Assembly: GCA_040509055.1 (NCBI GenBank)
Contig: JBEVLT010000300.1
Location: 1 to 12,974 of the forward strand
Direction: 5' to 3'
From: JAJKIP01 sp040509055
Lineage (GTDB): Bacteria > Bacteroidota > Bacteroidia > Chitinophagales > Chitinophagaceae
DNA length: 12,974 nt
The notes below the pieces were generated by a model. The model made no database searches. It was not told the origin of the DNA and worked only from the letters and a program-made list of their open reading frames with translations. A program made the translations under genes and the position numbers. Numbering within the stretch: the first letter of the stretch is position 1; each line of letters begins with the position of its first letter. Shown here piece by piece: positions 12,941 through 12,974 of the stretch.

Positions 12941-12974
12941 GCTGGAAGAAATCATCCACAGGAAGCCCGCTTTA
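12941..12974. other. Short 3' flank with no feature
   Basis: The last 34 bases after the M16 partner stop contain no hairpin, T-run or start codon that I can support. The terminator of the M16 operon, if there is one, lies beyond the window. Confidence 0.6.

Noticed and set aside
11036..12955. A 639-residue open frame on the minus strand opposite the M16 partner gene
   Set aside because: It is the antisense shadow of a well-supported gene. Its translation is rich in His, Cys and Arg, has no domain or signal peptide, and is long only because of third-position GC bias.

Overview
The window looks like a chromosomal segment from a member of the Bacteroidota, probably Chitinophagaceae or a close relative. 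This is inferred, not proven. The grounds are signal peptides that often end near Ala-Gln, several lipobox lipoproteins, AT-rich leaders without clear Shine-Dalgarno sequences, an exact TAnnTTTG-type -7 box before the first M16 peptidase gene, and the gene families themselves. No RNA genes, transposases, CRISPR arrays or phage genes were seen.

Layout. (1) At the left edge a plus-strand gene (59-715) encodes a small outer-membrane beta-barrel protein. It converges on a leftward block across a hairpin-rich gap (716-827). (2) From 6948 down to 828, eight minus-strand genes lie close together. In transcription order they are: a rhomboid protease with a large extracytoplasmic insert; a lipoprotein carrying an FtsX extracellular-domain-like module, coupled to the rhomboid gene by an ATGA overlap; a two-helix membrane protein; a DUF6438 protein; a secreted protein with a very basic tail; a small lipoprotein; a DUF4240 protein; and a DUF4253 gene broken by a stop codon and a one-base frameshift. 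Almost all of these products are predicted to be exported or membrane-bound. (3) 7129-9282 (minus) is a lipoprotein PQQ-dependent dehydrogenase with a cytochrome c domain inserted in its propeller. (4) A 200-bp divergent intergenic region holds two dyads and a good -7 promoter element. (5) 9483-12940 (plus) is a two-gene operon of periplasmic M16 peptidases. The first has the zinc motif HXXEH. The second lacks it but keeps the Arg/Tyr substrate-binding motif and carries an extra C-terminal domain, so the two probably form a heterodimer.

Working together. The M16 pair is a clear functional unit. The rhomboid and FtsX-like lipoprotein are translationally coupled and may form an envelope module. 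The smaller genes downstream (DUF6438, DUF4240, DUF4253 and unassigned exported proteins) look like a loosely organised accessory set that is partly decaying. The most unusual items are the free-standing lipid-anchored FtsX-ECD-like protein beside the rhomboid, the double-lesion DUF4253 pseudogene, and the dyads between the PQQ dehydrogenase and the M16 operon.
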